52,707 nucleotides of DNA from Nanoarchaeota archaeon (GCA_018897155.1 JAHILE010000025.1:1-52707), one strand, 5' to 3'. Positions 8,466 through 18,579 are shown, numbered from the stretch's first letter. The notes: generated by a model from the letters alone, not told the origin. Program-made: numbers and translations.

Positions 8466-10767
8466 ATTTGGCGCAGATAATGGATGCTTCCTGTGCTGAA
8501 AGCGTTCCAAGTTTAACTGAACATGCGCACGGCGCATCCGCTGTGCAACCATTTCCAGCCACATTAAACTGGGTAATTGTCAGAAGACTTGTTCCCGAGC
8601 AAGCGTAACCGTTCTCGAACAGGGTGGCGCATAAGCCTCTTTCTTTTCCGTTATTTGTGCAAAAGGCATTGCATTCACCGGATGCAGTTCCGGAATATGC
8701 CGAAAGCGGCTTTTCTTGTTTTCTTAAGCATTTGCAGATTGTATCGCGCGAGTATGCTCCGAAAACATATCTGGAATCGCATTGTGAATATTTAAGGAAA
8801 TTTTCCAGCTTGTCGTCCAATGGAAGTGCAGAAATTATTTGCGCCACTTTCCAGTCCTTTACATTTATTGCGGAAATGCCTTTGATTTTACTGCTCGGGT
8901 TATTCTGCGCTATTGTGCTGATTGAAACGTCATCTACGGCGGTAATCGTCAGACCGGTTATCGATTTTTCTTTTAATGCGCTCGGTGTTATTTGTGCGCC
9001 ATTAACGCTAATTGTATTAAGGTATTTAAGCCGAATATTTCCAATGTTTGCCTTTTCAGTACCGCTGCATGGCCTGGAACTGATAGATACAGAATCGCCA
9101 TTATCCAATCTTCCGATAACCTGCCCGATTACAAATTCATTGCAGAAATAATCCACAATGCCGAATGTAGGCTTATTTGTCGTGTCTGCAGCATATGCTT
9201 GTTTATATGTTGTAATGCCGCTTTTAATTTCTTCACCGTCAGGTATAGTATCGCCGTCAGTGTCCCTTTTTACAGGATCCAAAACATTAGTCGGATCTAT
9301 TGCCGGAAGCTCTTCCCAGTAATCTGGAAGCCCATCGCCATCCGTATCGCGCCGAAGCATTGCCGGAGTGTATTGATTGCTGAATTCTTCAGAATCTATT
9401 TGGAACAGCTTTAAGTTAGCAAGCCCTTCAGCCCGCATTGTGCCGCTTTCAGATTCCACATCAAGAGGATCTACTTCAGAGGTAAAGTCTCCAACCTTTG
9501 CATCGTGAAGCTTTAGGCTGTCTATTGTTGCCTTTGAATATGCATCGGTGCCTATAGCACTTGTAAAATCGGCGACGCTTATTTTGGGATTAGTTACAAC
9601 ATATTCTGCAAAATTCAATTCGTTAGTTTTGCCCACCGCGCCAACCTGCTCAAAACCAAGGTAATAATTCAACTGCGGATATGCCGCAGGATACGAAACA
9701 TCTAATGTCTCTGATTTTGAACGGCACCAACCCAGGCCGTTTCCCTGCGTACTATCCCATTTAATGATTTTTTGCCCGTTCGCATTGCATATTTTGGTGC
9801 ACACATCACTAAGCGTTATTGCGCCTCCGCCGCCAATCATCCCACCCGAAGCATCTTCACTTGTTCCTGTCACGCTTATAGATGCCTTTTTGTCAGAATA
9901 ATAACTATATTCAAATTCCATTGTAAAGTCACTTGTAGTTATCGGATTATTGCCGAGTGCTGGCGGAGTGCATGTTATATAAGTTTCTTTTGTCTGGCCT
10001 TTTTTTAAATAAATGTCATCGCCATTCAAACTACAGGTTCCATCTCCAAGATCTCCAAGAGTTATTTTATTTAAATTATTTAAAGCAGTACCTGCCTCAT
10101 CATCAACAACTGTTGCAAAAATTTCACAATCATTTGCGGTCACTACGCCGTCGCCGACATTTGTAATCCTGACTTTTATCCTGACATCGGTTTCGAACAT
10201 CAATGGCTGTTTTGAGAGAAACTCGATTTTAAGAGGGCCTTGTGTTTGCTGTACTGCTATTGTGCGTTCTTTCGGAGGATTCTGCAGCCACGCATTTTCA
10301 GAAAACACTTCAAGGCGCCCCCAAACCTTTGTTTTGTATGGATAGCAGACTCTAGCCTGCGCAATATAAGAAAATATCTCACCTTTCGGAAGGTTTGTCG
10401 GAGCCCTAAACACCCATTCAAAATTCCGGCTCTCACCAGAATACGTTTTTACGCCGCGCACCTGCGGCGCCATCAGACCGAATGTTTCTGTCTTGGATGT
10501 TATGTCAGAATATTCGGTAGTCAATTCCCAGTCATTGGGTAAATTAAATATATACACTATGCCAGTGCCCTCCTCAACAGCATAATCCCCCCGGTTTTCA
10601 ATTGAAAGCGAAAGCTTTGTCAGCTGATTGCTTCTTAAATTAGTCGGAGAGAATGAAAACGAGTTGATAACAACTCCCGGACCCCCTCCGCCTGATGAGC
10701 TGCCAAAAGGATTAACACATCCGGAAATTAAAATAACCATAACAAGAATCAAGAAATATGCGCGCAT
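8464..10767 (-). CDS. Large surface lipoprotein with calcium-binding repeats
   Basis: A 767-residue exported protein of unknown role. Residues 1-17 form a hydrophobic signal ending in the lipobox ISGC, so Cys17 is probably lipid-anchored. A Gly/Ser linker follows, then Ig-like beta domains (conserved pattern of NLRSNQLTKLSLSIENRGD, and a second related block around 190). Two thrombospondin type-3-like calcium loops, DTDGDGLPDYWE and DTDGDTIPDGEE, occur near 470-505. The C-terminal part has many cysteines (CKCL, CNAFC, CACS), suggesting disulfides outside the membrane. An A/T box lies 26 nt before the ATG. A structural or adhesive envelope role is inferred only. Confidence 0.75.
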   Translation of the reverse strand: MRAYFLILVMVILISGCVNPFGSSSGGGGPGVVINSFSFSPTNLRSNQLTKLSLSIENRGDYAVEEGTGIVYIFNLPNDWELTTEYSDITSKTETFGLMAPQVRGVKTYSGESRNFEWVFRAPTNLPKGEIFSYIAQARVCYPYKTKVWGRLEVFSENAWLQNPPKERTIAVQQTQGPLKIEFLSKQPLMFETDVRIKVRITNVGDGVVTANDCEIFATVVDDEAGTALNNLNKITLGDLGDGTCSLNGDDIYLKKGQTKETYITCTPPALGNNPITTSDFTMEFEYSYYSDKKASISVTGTSEDASGGMIGGGGAITLSDVCTKICNANGQKIIKWDSTQGNGLGWCRSKSETLDVSYPAAYPQLNYYLGFEQVGAVGKTNELNFAEYVVTNPKISVADFTSAIGTDAYSKATIDSLKLHDAKVGDFTSEVDPLDVESESGTMRAEGLANLKLFQIDSEEFSNQYTPAMLRRDTDGDGLPDYWEELPAIDPTNVLDPVKRDTDGDTIPDGEEIKSGITTYKQAYAADTTNKPTFGIVDYFCNEFVIGQVIGRLDNGDSVSISSRPCSGTEKANIGNIRLKYLNTISVNGAQITPSALKEKSITGLTITAVDDVSISTIAQNNPSSKIKGISAINVKDWKVAQIISALPLDDKLENFLKYSQCDSRYVFGAYSRDTICKCLRKQEKPLSAYSGTASGECNAFCTNNGKERGLCATLFENGYACSGTSLLTITQFNVAGNGCTADAPCACSVKLGTLSAQEASIICAK

Positions 10768-10789
10768 GTATTTATTTTATTCCCGAGTG

Positions 10790-10797
10790 TTTATATG
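10790..10797 (-). promoter_or_regulatory. TATA box for the surface lipoprotein gene
   Basis: The minus strand reads CATATAAAC about 26 nt before the lipoprotein ATG, so the transcript is probably leaderless. It separates this gene from taw1, which is transcribed in the same direction just upstream. Confidence 0.5.
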
Positions 10798-10812
10798 TTT
10801 GTTAGCAGATTT

Positions 10813-11745
10813 CTATTTTTTAGTAAGAAGTATCACTCTGCTGCGCGCGTCTTCGTCTTTATACAAATATCCTAAATGAGCATTCAATTCCTCTGCGAAT
10901 TTTTGCACTTCGGCAAACAGCGGCATTGCCTCAATCGGAAGGCGCATTCTTGAAAATCCTATCCACATATATGCCTTTATCTCGACAAAATCAGCATCTG
11001 CGCGCATTATCAATTCCGCGTATTCTTTCGCATGCGAATCGTTCCTTCCTTTGACAAGCGTCAAGCGCACTGCTTTTTTGCAGGAAAATGACGGCATTAA
11101 AGTAATTGTCTCTTCAAACCGCTCCCAGAAATCTGCAAACTGCGGAATGTCGACTTTTTTATAAATCTCTTTTGTCGGCGCGTCAAGGGAAAGATAAAGC
11201 TGCGACGGCTCTTCAATATTCTTGAGATATTCTGGAAACTGTCCGTTTGTCACAAGAAACGTGCTCATATCGCGCTTTTTGAATTCCTCGATTAAAGCAG
11301 AGATTTTCGGATATGCCGTAGGCTCGCCGGTCAATGAAATTGCTGCATTTTTCGGTTCTTGCGCCTCTTTCCATTTTTTCATATTCGTGCCTTCAAATCC
11401 TTTGAAACCTGAAAGAAGAACGCGCTGCACCTCGATTGATTTTTCTATTATTTCTTTTGGCTCATCCACCTCAAAACCGTCCATTGAATTTGCAGAAGTT
11501 TTGTCGGTTGCGCGCCAGCAATAGACGCAGCGGTTGGGACAAAAATACGCCGCAGGCGTCATCTGAAGGCATGTGTGGCTTCTTATGCCGTGCAGTTTTC
11601 CGTAGAACTTCTCTTTATAGCAGACGCTCTCGTTGCGCAGGGATTTTTTGGTCCATTCGCAGATTTTTACAGCAGAATGATTTCCTACAAGCCCGTAATT
11701 CTGGCGGCGGAAAAGAATCTTGATATTTTCTGGAAGTTGAGGCAT
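10813..11745 (-). CDS. taw1: tRNA 4-demethylwyosine synthase Taw1 (radical SAM)
   Basis: A 310-residue TYW1/Taw1-type radical SAM enzyme that makes the tricyclic base imG-14 from m1G37 of tRNA-Phe using pyruvate. The SAM-cluster motif CPNRCVYC lies near residues 69-76, and the second-cluster region CLQMTPAAYFCPNRC is typical of the family. Also present are SLTGEPTAYP and the LYLSLDAP strand. Length fits archaeal Taw1, which lacks the flavodoxin domain of eukaryotic TYW1. An A/T box (AATTTAAGC) at 11768-11777 is centred 27 nt before the ATG, consistent with a leaderless mRNA. Confidence 0.93.
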   Translation of the reverse strand: MPQLPENIKILFRRQNYGLVGNHSAVKICEWTKKSLRNESVCYKEKFYGKLHGIRSHTCLQMTPAAYFCPNRCVYCWRATDKTSANSMDGFEVDEPKEIIEKSIEVQRVLLSGFKGFEGTNMKKWKEAQEPKNAAISLTGEPTAYPKISALIEEFKKRDMSTFLVTNGQFPEYLKNIEEPSQLYLSLDAPTKEIYKKVDIPQFADFWERFEETITLMPSFSCKKAVRLTLVKGRNDSHAKEYAELIMRADADFVEIKAYMWIGFSRMRLPIEAMPLFAEVQKFAEELNAHLGYLYKDEDARSRVILLTKK

Positions 11746-11948
11746 GAAATTGTTATACGAGAGGAATGCTTAAATTTATTAGGTATGTTCGAGTTTTTAG
11801 AATATTTCCATGATGGCCATAAAATGAAACAACCCGGTTCCAATGTAAATATACTCATAGAATTACGTTTTTTGTATAAGTGACCTGTTTTGATAGTGCT
11901 AAAACGCGCGTTTAACGCGGAAATTTTATAGTGATCATTCGTAATGTG

Positions 11949-11960
11949 ATATTTATATAT
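11949..11960 (+). promoter_or_regulatory. Probable TATA box for the second restriction operon
   Basis: ATATTTATATAT lies about 50 nt before the hsdR ATG, leaving a leader of roughly 25 nt. The rest of the 259-nt gap between taw1 and hsdR contains only the taw1 promoter and no supported gene. Confidence 0.5.
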
Positions 11961-12004
11961 CTGTGGCGTTATATGGGTTCCTGTGAGGGAAAAACAGATG
12001 AAAA

Positions 12005-14572
12005 ATGGGTTTGGTGAGCAAAATGAGACCTAAAGAAGCTAAAGCTCGAATCAAAATCAATAAATTACTTGAAGATTCGGGTTGGCGATTTTTTGACACT
12101 CAAAGCAAACCTGCGAATGTTGTTTTAGAGCAAAATGTCAAAATAACGCGAGAGCATTTTGATGAATTGGGAGATGATTTTGAAAAAACTAAAAATGGAT
12201 ATACAGATTTTTCTTTGCTTGATGAATTTGGTTTTCCTATCGGAGTTCTTGAAGCAAAATCAGAAGATAAACATCCCTTATCGGGAAAAGAACAGGCAAG
12301 AACATATGCAAAAAGTTTGAATGTAAGATATGTTATTCTTTCAAATGGCAATATTCATTTTTTTTGGGATTTGGAAACAGGCAATCCTCAAATCATCACC
12401 AAATTCCCCACTTCTGAATCTTTAGGAACGAGAAAAAAATACGCGCCAAATAAGACTGCATTAGTAAAAGAAAATGTTGATTTTGATTATATTGCCATAA
12501 CTCAAAAACCGGATTATGCGACAGATCCGGACTATACTGATGAAAAGAAGAGAAGTTCATTTATTGACAAAACAGGATTGCGATTTTTTAGGCCATATCA
12601 GTTAAAAGCAATTTACAGCATTCAAAAATCAATATCTGAAGGCAAAGACCGGTTCTTATTCGAAATGGCAACCGGAACCGGAAAAACCCTTATTGCCGCA
12701 GGAGTTATTAAATTATTTTTAAGAACAAAAAACGTGAAAAGAGTTTTATTCTTAGTTGATAGGCTGGAACTAGAAGATCAGGCGCATAAAAATTTCAAAA
12801 AATATCTGCAAAATGATTTTAAGTCAGTAATTTTTAAAGAAAATAGGGATGATTGGAAAAAAGCGGATATTGTTGTTTCTACAATTCAAACGTTTATACG
12901 TTACAATAAATATAAGGATATTTTTTCACCGATTGACTTTGATTTAGTTATCTCTGATGAAGCCCATCGTTCAATTGGCGGAAATAGCCGAGCAGTATTT
13001 GAATTCTTTTTAGGCTATAAGTTAGGGCTTACTGCAACGCCTAAAGACTATTTGAAACATGTAAATACTGATAAACTTCTTCAAAATGATCCAAGAAAAC
13101 TAGAAAGACGAGAGCTTCTTGATACCTATAAGACTTTCGGCTGTGAAAATAGCGAGCCAACATACAGATATTCTTTAATTGACGGAGTTAATGAGGGATT
13201 TTTGATTAATCCCGTAGTTGCAGACGGCAGAACCGATATCACAACAGAGTTATTGTCCGAGCAAGGATATGCAGTTTTAATTGAAAATGAAAACGGAGAT
13301 AAGGAAGAGCAGACTTTTTTCCGCAACCAATTTGAAAAGAAGTTTTTCTCTGAAAAAACAAACTATGCCTTATGCAAGGCGTTTATTGAACATGCTTTGA
13401 AAGATCCAATATCCGGAGAAATAGGCAAATCAATTATTTTTTGTGTGAGCCAAACTCATGCCGCAAATATTGCAAATGCCCTTAATGAACTCGCCATGAA
13501 GATGTTTCCGGATAAATATAATTCTGATTTTGCCATGCAAGTCAGCTCGGATGTTGAAGCTGCCCAGCAAATGACGATTAATTTTGTAAATAATAATCTT
13601 GGCGGCAAAACAAAATTCTTGGAAGGATATGACTCCAGTAAAGTCAGAGTGTGCGTAACTGTTGGAATGATGACAACCGGATATGATTGTCAAGATATAC
13701 TTAATCTGGGATTGTTTAGGCCTATTTTTTCACCTACTGATTTTATTCAAATTAAAGGACGTGGCACCAGAAAATATACGTTCACATATAAAATTAAAGA
13801 TGAATTTGAAGGCTGGATTGAGAAAAAAATCGAAAAAGACAAATTCAAACTATTTGATTTCTTTGGAAATTGCGAGTATTTTGAAAAAGATTTCCCATAT
13901 GATGAAAAGCTAAAACTTCCAGCAATAATAAAAACCTATGTTGATGATGGCGGGAAAAAACCGCCATTTGTTTCTGAACGCTATGAAAACTACAATCATG
14001 ATACCGTTAAGAAATATGATGAGACCGCAATTGGAAAAAACGGCATGCGTATTGATAGAGAATTATTTGAATCGTTCGCAGATAAAGTGAGAGAAGATAA
14101 GTTTATTAACAAAAAATTCAGAGAAGGAAGGCTAGAAGAAGCAGAAGAATATGTTAGAAAAGAATTGTTCAATAAGCCTGAAGAGTATATCAACCTTGAC
14201 AAATTAAGAAGAGCTGTAAAGCTTGACCGACGGTTGACTTTAAGGGAAGTTCTTGAGCAAATATTCGGGAATTTAAAACGATTTAAGCTAAAAGATGAGA
14301 TTTTAGAAGAAGAGATTTCTAAGTTTATTGAATTGCATGGAACGGACAGGGAGAATCTGCAAGAGTGCATTCATGCAATAAGGCTATTTATGAAAGAGTA
14401 TATTGCCAATGCCGCATTTAGAAAGATTATTGATGAGCGTAATTTTACAGAACTTGAAACAAATCCGGTTTTCTCTATGAAAGACTTAGAAGATTTGAAT
14501 GGCTGGAGAGATACGCTGATTAATTATGTAAAAGATTACGTAAACTTGAATGTCTTTATGGAGGCTGCTTAA
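12005..14572 (+). CDS. hsdR: Type I restriction enzyme motor/nuclease subunit HsdR (second system)
   Basis: An 855-residue HsdR unrelated in detail to the one at 2925. The nuclease domain has Asp68 and EAK at 83-85. The motor has Walker A MATGTGKTLIAAG near 222, the DEAH box in ISDEAHRSIGG near 318, LTATPKD and the motif VI segment QIKGRGTRKYT near 586. The C-terminal EcoEI-R-like domain follows. Two starts are possible, 12005 or the Met at 12023; the first is kept. It opens a same-strand cluster with rhuM and the hsdM-hsdS fusion. A GGAGG near its 3' end serves the next gene. Confidence 0.93.
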   Translation: MGLVSKMRPKEAKARIKINKLLEDSGWRFFDTQSKPANVVLEQNVKITREHFDELGDDFEKTKNGYTDFSLLDEFGFPIGVLEAKSEDKHPLSGKEQARTYAKSLNVRYVILSNGNIHFFWDLETGNPQIITKFPTSESLGTRKKYAPNKTALVKENVDFDYIAITQKPDYATDPDYTDEKKRSSFIDKTGLRFFRPYQLKAIYSIQKSISEGKDRFLFEMATGTGKTLIAAGVIKLFLRTKNVKRVLFLVDRLELEDQAHKNFKKYLQNDFKSVIFKENRDDWKKADIVVSTIQTFIRYNKYKDIFSPIDFDLVISDEAHRSIGGNSRAVFEFFLGYKLGLTATPKDYLKHVNTDKLLQNDPRKLERRELLDTYKTFGCENSEPTYRYSLIDGVNEGFLINPVVADGRTDITTELLSEQGYAVLIENENGDKEEQTFFRNQFEKKFFSEKTNYALCKAFIEHALKDPISGEIGKSIIFCVSQTHAANIANALNELAMKMFPDKYNSDFAMQVSSDVEAAQQMTINFVNNNLGGKTKFLEGYDSSKVRVCVTVGMMTTGYDCQDILNLGLFRPIFSPTDFIQIKGRGTRKYTFTYKIKDEFEGWIEKKIEKDKFKLFDFFGNCEYFEKDFPYDEKLKLPAIIKTYVDDGGKKPPFVSERYENYNHDTVKKYDETAIGKNGMRIDRELFESFADKVREDKFINKKFREGRLEEAEEYVRKELFNKPEEYINLDKLRRAVKLDRRLTLREVLEQIFGNLKRFKLKDEILEEEISKFIELHGTDRENLQECIHAIRLFMKEYIANAAFRKIIDERNFTELETNPVFSMKDLEDLNGWRDTLINYVKDYVNLNVFMEAA

Positions 14573-14573
14573 A

Positions 14574-15593
14574 ATGCCAAACGAGTTAATGCCAAAAGAT
14601 GAAGCCATGGATTTTTTAATTTATAGCTCTCCGGATGGAAATGTCAAAGTAGAAGCTTTTTTGCATAAAGAGAATATTTGGCTTACGCAAGATAAGATGG
14701 CGGATTTATTTGGAGTTCAAAGACCTGCAATTACAAAACATCTGATAAATATTTTTGAAAGCGGTGAATTAGATGAAAATTCAGTTAGTTCCATTTTGGA
14801 ACATACTGCTTCTGATGGTAAAAAGTATAAAACTAAGTATTATAATCTTGACGCAATTATTTCTGTGGGGTATAGGGTGAACTCCGGACAAGCCACTCAA
14901 TTCAGGATTTGGGCAACAAAAATTCTGAAAGAGTACGTCATTAAAGGATTTGCCATGGATGATGAACGGCTTAAAAATGGCAAATATTTTGGAAAAGACT
15001 ATTTCGACGAGCTTTTAGAAAGAATTCGTTCAATCAGGGCAAGCGAGAGAAGGATTTACCAGAAAATCACAGATATTTTTGCGGAATGCAGTATTGATTA
15101 TGACCCGCAATCCGAAATCACTAAAGAGTTCTATGCAGCAGTTCAAAACAAATTTCATTATGCAATAACCGGACAGACTGCTGCTGAAATTATCTATGAA
15201 AAAGCAGATGCCAAAAAGAACAATATGGGATTATCCACATGGAAACATGCGCCAAAGGGAAGAATTTTAAAATCAGACACTATAATTGCCAAGAATTATC
15301 TTCTTGAAAAAGAAATCAAGCAGCTTGAAAGAACTATTTCAAGCTTTTTTGATCATGTTGAAAGAATAATTGAAAATAGGACAGTTTTGAAAATGCACAA
15401 TTTATCAGAAAGCGTCAATAAATTTTTAGAGTTTAATGAGTTCCGAGTTTTAGACGGAAAAGGAAGAATTTCTTTCAAGCAGGCTGAAGAAAAAGCGTTC
15501 AAAGAATATGAATTATTTGATAAAACGCAAAAGATTGAGTCTGATTTTGATAAATTTAGCAAAAAATTGTTGGAGAAGAAGGAAAATGCTTGA
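14574..15593 (+). CDS. RhuM-family protein
   Basis: A 339-residue member of the RhuM (virulence RhuM/Fic-associated) family. The N-terminal half has LWTQ-type sequence IWLTQDKMADLFGVQRPAI, a helix-turn-helix signature, then KYYNLDAIISVGYRVNS and FRIWATKILKEYVIKGFAMDDERL, all diagnostic of the family. The rest is helical. The start at 14574 is chosen over the upstream in-frame 14550 because GGAGG at 14560-14564 sits at proper distance and the upstream gene ends at 14572. RhuM genes are frequent companions of type I systems; DNA binding is inferred and the molecular role is unknown. Confidence 0.88.
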   Translation: MPNELMPKDEAMDFLIYSSPDGNVKVEAFLHKENIWLTQDKMADLFGVQRPAITKHLINIFESGELDENSVSSILEHTASDGKKYKTKYYNLDAIISVGYRVNSGQATQFRIWATKILKEYVIKGFAMDDERLKNGKYFGKDYFDELLERIRSIRASERRIYQKITDIFAECSIDYDPQSEITKEFYAAVQNKFHYAITGQTAAEIIYEKADAKKNNMGLSTWKHAPKGRILKSDTIIAKNYLLEKEIKQLERTISSFFDHVERIIENRTVLKMHNLSESVNKFLEFNEFRVLDGKGRISFKQAEEKAFKEYELFDKTQKIESDFDKFSKKLLEKKENA

Positions 15594-18054
15594 TTCAGAG
15601 ACTAAAAGAAGAATAGATACAGCAAGAGATATTCTTGTGGGAAAAATTCCGGACCCTAAATCGCAGATTGAACAGATAACTGTTGCATTAATCTACAAGT
15701 TCATGGATGATATGGATAAAAAATCCGAGGAATTGGGCGGGAAATCTAAATTTTTTACAGGAGCTTATGCCAAATATGCATGGAATAAGATTTTAGACCG
15801 ATCTGTAAGCGGTTTTGAATTAGTGGCGCTTTATGGCGAATCAATCCAAAGCATGAATCAAAATCCGAATTTGCCGCAATTATTCAGGGATATTTTCAAA
15901 AATGCTTATCTGCCATATAGAGATCCCGAGACTTTAAGGGCATTTTTACGAATAATTGATGATTTTACATATGATCATTCTGAAAGATTAGGGGATGCTT
16001 TTGAGTACCTGCTTTCAGTTATGGGCTCTCAGGGAGACGCAGGGCAATTCAGAACGCCCCGTCATATTATTGATTTTATTGTCAAAGTAGTTGATCCTTC
16101 TAAAAAGGATACAATCCTAGACCCTGCATGCGGAACTGCGGGTTTTCTGATTTCAGCATATAAACATATTTTAGAAAAAAATATGAAAGATGGCAAGCTT
16201 GAATTAACTCCTGATGAAAGAAAGAAATTAGTTGAAAATATTGTCGGCTACGATATCTCTCCTGATATGGTCAGGCTATCGCTGGTAAATCTTTATTTGC
16301 ACGGATTCAAAAATCCGCATATCTATGAGTATGATGCTTTAACTTCTGATGAAAAATGGAATGAAACGTTTGATGTTGCACTAGCTAATCCGCCGTTTAT
16401 GACGCCAAAAGGCGGAATCAGGCCGCATAAAAGATTTTCTGTTGATTCAAACAGAGCCGAGGTTTTATTTGTTGATTATATGGCAGAGCATTTGACAAAT
16501 GATGGGAAAGCAGGAATTGTTGTTCCGGAAGGAATCATATTCCAATCAGGCTCGACATATAAACAGCTTCGCAAGATGCTGGTTGATAACGCGTTATATG
16601 CTGTTGTTTCGCTCCCTGCAGGAGTTTTTAACCCGTATTCCGGAGTCAAGACTTCTGTTTTGTTTTTAGACAAACGGATTGTCAAAAAAAGCAAAGATAT
16701 TTTATTTGTGAAGGCTGAAAGCGATGGGTTCGGATTAGGCGCGCAAAGACGCGAGATAAAAAATAACGACCTGACAGAAGCTTTAGAAATACTGCAAAAA
16801 TACCAAAAAGCAATATTGGAAGGCGTTGAGCCTGAGATTCAGAGCAAAATCGCTCACATAGTTTCTAAAAAAGTTATCGGAAAAACAGGAGAGTATAATT
16901 TATCAGGGGATAGATACAAGGAAACAGTTGTTTATGATGGGAAATGGGATTTGGTGGAGTTGGGGGACGTTGCAGAAACATCTTCAGGTGGAACTCCTTT
17001 AAAGAGTAAAACGGAATATTATGAAAATGGAATTATTCCTTGGGTAAAAAGTGGTGAAGTTGCACAAGGATTAATTTACAAAGCAGAGGAAAATATAACT
17101 GAATTAGGCTTAAAGAATTCATCAGCAAAAATATTTCCAATAAATACAGTTCTAGTTGCGATGTATGGTGCAACAGTAGGTCAAGTTGGCATATTAAAAT
17201 TTGAAGCCGCAACAAATCAGGCAATTTGTGGTATATTACCTAATAATAAATTTATTCCTGAATTTTTGTTTTCGATATTAAAGTCAAGAAAAGCATATTT
17301 AATTAGCTTAAGTGGTGGTGGGGCACAACCAAATATTTCGCAAAAGATAATTAGAGAATTAAACATACCTCTTCCGCCTCTTGAAGTCCAAGAAAGAATT
17401 GTTGAAGAACTTGAAAGCTACCAGAATATTATTGACGGCGCAAAGAAAGTCGTTGAGAGCTACAAGCCGAGCTTTAAGATTGAAAAAGAGTGGGAAATAA
17501 AAAGTTTAGATGAAGTTTGCATAAAAATAAATGACGGGACTCATTTAACACCTAAATATATGGATTCAGGAGTACCCTTTTGGAGAGTTACTGATCTAAC
17601 AAACTCTAACGATTCAAAAAAATTCATCTGTAAAGAAGAACATCAAGAATTAATAAAACGATGTAAACCTGAAAAAGGAGACATATTATATTCAAAAAAT
17701 GGAACGATTGGTGTGGCTAAATTGATAGATTGGAATTGGGAGTTTAGTATTTTTGTTAGTTTGGCCCTGCTTAAACCTAAACGAGATATTCTTAACTCAA
17801 ACTATTTGGAAATATTTTTGAATTCTCCAAATGCGTTTAAACAAGCAACCGCCCATTCAAAATCAGGAACAGTAACTAATCTTCATTTAATAGAAATAAA
17901 ACAAATGATAATCCCTCTACCTCCTCTCGAAATCCAAAAGCAAATCGTCGCGCGCATCGAAGAAGAACAGAAGCTGGTTGATGCAAACAAGAAACTGATT
18001 GAACTTTTTGAGAAGAAAATCAAGGATAAAATTGCTGAAGTTTGGGGCGGATGA
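15586..18054 (+). CDS. hsdM: Fused type I methyltransferase-specificity subunit (HsdM-HsdS)
   Basis: An 822-residue single chain that combines DNA adenine N6-methyltransferase and target recognition. The N-terminal helical HsdM domain is followed by methylase motif I LDPACGTAGFL near residue 180 and motif IV ANPPFMT near 267. HsdS sequence starts near 455 with WDLVELGDVAETSSGG (first recognition domain, spacer LPPLEVQERIVEEL) and continues near 635 with a second domain ending LPPLEIQKQIVARI. Normally HsdM and HsdS are separate proteins and assemble 2:1. The start at 15586 follows GGAGAAGAAGG and overlaps the rhuM end by 8 nt. Confidence 0.93.
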   Translation: MLDSETKRRIDTARDILVGKIPDPKSQIEQITVALIYKFMDDMDKKSEELGGKSKFFTGAYAKYAWNKILDRSVSGFELVALYGESIQSMNQNPNLPQLFRDIFKNAYLPYRDPETLRAFLRIIDDFTYDHSERLGDAFEYLLSVMGSQGDAGQFRTPRHIIDFIVKVVDPSKKDTILDPACGTAGFLISAYKHILEKNMKDGKLELTPDERKKLVENIVGYDISPDMVRLSLVNLYLHGFKNPHIYEYDALTSDEKWNETFDVALANPPFMTPKGGIRPHKRFSVDSNRAEVLFVDYMAEHLTNDGKAGIVVPEGIIFQSGSTYKQLRKMLVDNALYAVVSLPAGVFNPYSGVKTSVLFLDKRIVKKSKDILFVKAESDGFGLGAQRREIKNNDLTEALEILQKYQKAILEGVEPEIQSKIAHIVSKKVIGKTGEYNLSGDRYKETVVYDGKWDLVELGDVAETSSGGTPLKSKTEYYENGIIPWVKSGEVAQGLIYKAEENITELGLKNSSAKIFPINTVLVAMYGATVGQVGILKFEAATNQAICGILPNNKFIPEFLFSILKSRKAYLISLSGGGAQPNISQKIIRELNIPLPPLEVQERIVEELESYQNIIDGAKKVVESYKPSFKIEKEWEIKSLDEVCIKINDGTHLTPKYMDSGVPFWRVTDLTNSNDSKKFICKEEHQELIKRCKPEKGDILYSKNGTIGVAKLIDWNWEFSIFVSLALLKPKRDILNSNYLEIFLNSPNAFKQATAHSKSGTVTNLHLIEIKQMIIPLPPLEIQKQIVARIEEEQKLVDANKKLIELFEKKIKDKIAEVWGG

Positions 18055-18119
18055 ATAACAAAACGTGCTGGAACTGCGCGCGTGAAATATATCACCCATA
18101 AAATTATTTGGTGTAACTG

Positions 18120-18527
18120 ATGGATAAAGAAAATGCAATAAGACTATTCCAAGACCAGAACGTCAGAGTCGTGTGGGATGGCGAGTTAGAGAAGTGGTAT
18201 TTTTCTATAGTTGATGTTGCCGGAATTCTCTCGGAAAGCGTCGACCCTCAGGCATACTGGAGAAAATTAAAGGAACGCTTAAAGGCCGAAGGAAATGATA
18301 CCGTGACAAATTGTCACGCTTTGAGAATGCAGGCATCTGATGGCAAGATGAGGCTAACCGATGTTGCAGATACAGAACAGCTATTAAGGCGTATTCAATC
18401 AATTCCTTCCAAGAACGCAGAGCCGTTCAAATTATGGCTTGCGAAATTCGGAAATGAGCGCATTGATGAAACACACGACCCGGAGCTTGCAATCGACCGG
18501 GCTATGCAAACTTATCTAAAAAGATAA
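18120..18527 (+). CDS. BRO-N domain protein, short
   Basis: A 135-residue protein with the BRO/DinD-type N-terminal domain: WYFSIVDVAGILSES, YWRKLKERL, LTDVADTEQLLRRIQSIPS and PFKLWLAKFGNERIDE. The family's usual continuation after the conserved AIDRAMQTYLKR stretch is missing, since the frame stops right there. It is therefore probably truncated, or a minimal BRO-N form. DNA-binding regulatory or phage-response roles are known for relatives. It lies between the hsdM-hsdS gene and a leftover HsdS-like tail (next entry). Confidence 0.82.
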   Translation: MDKENAIRLFQDQNVRVVWDGELEKWYFSIVDVAGILSESVDPQAYWRKLKERLKAEGNDTVTNCHALRMQASDGKMRLTDVADTEQLLRRIQSIPSKNAEPFKLWLAKFGNERIDETHDPELAIDRAMQTYLKR

Positions 18528-18540
18528 AAATTCGATTAGG

Positions 18541-18579
18541 AATGAAGTCAAAGATAAAATTGCCGATGTTTGGGTGTGA
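18541..18579 (+). pseudogene. Leftover C-terminal tail of an HsdS/HsdM-like gene
   Basis: Directly after the BRO gene, one frame reads NEVKDKIADVWV and stops. The fused HsdM-HsdS ends KIKDKIAEVWGG at 18018-18054. The two tails align without gaps at protein level and well at DNA level. The piece has no start codon or upstream frame. It looks like a remnant of a duplicated specificity gene whose body was lost or replaced by the BRO gene. Confidence 0.65.

Noticed and set aside
11783-11883. 32-codon frame between taw1 and hsdR
   Set aside because: No ribosome site, odd composition and overlap with the taw1 promoter region.
11998-12033. Tiny upstream frame (11 codons) overlapping the second hsdR start
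   Set aside because: It has a plausible ribosome site, but nothing else supports a leader peptide.
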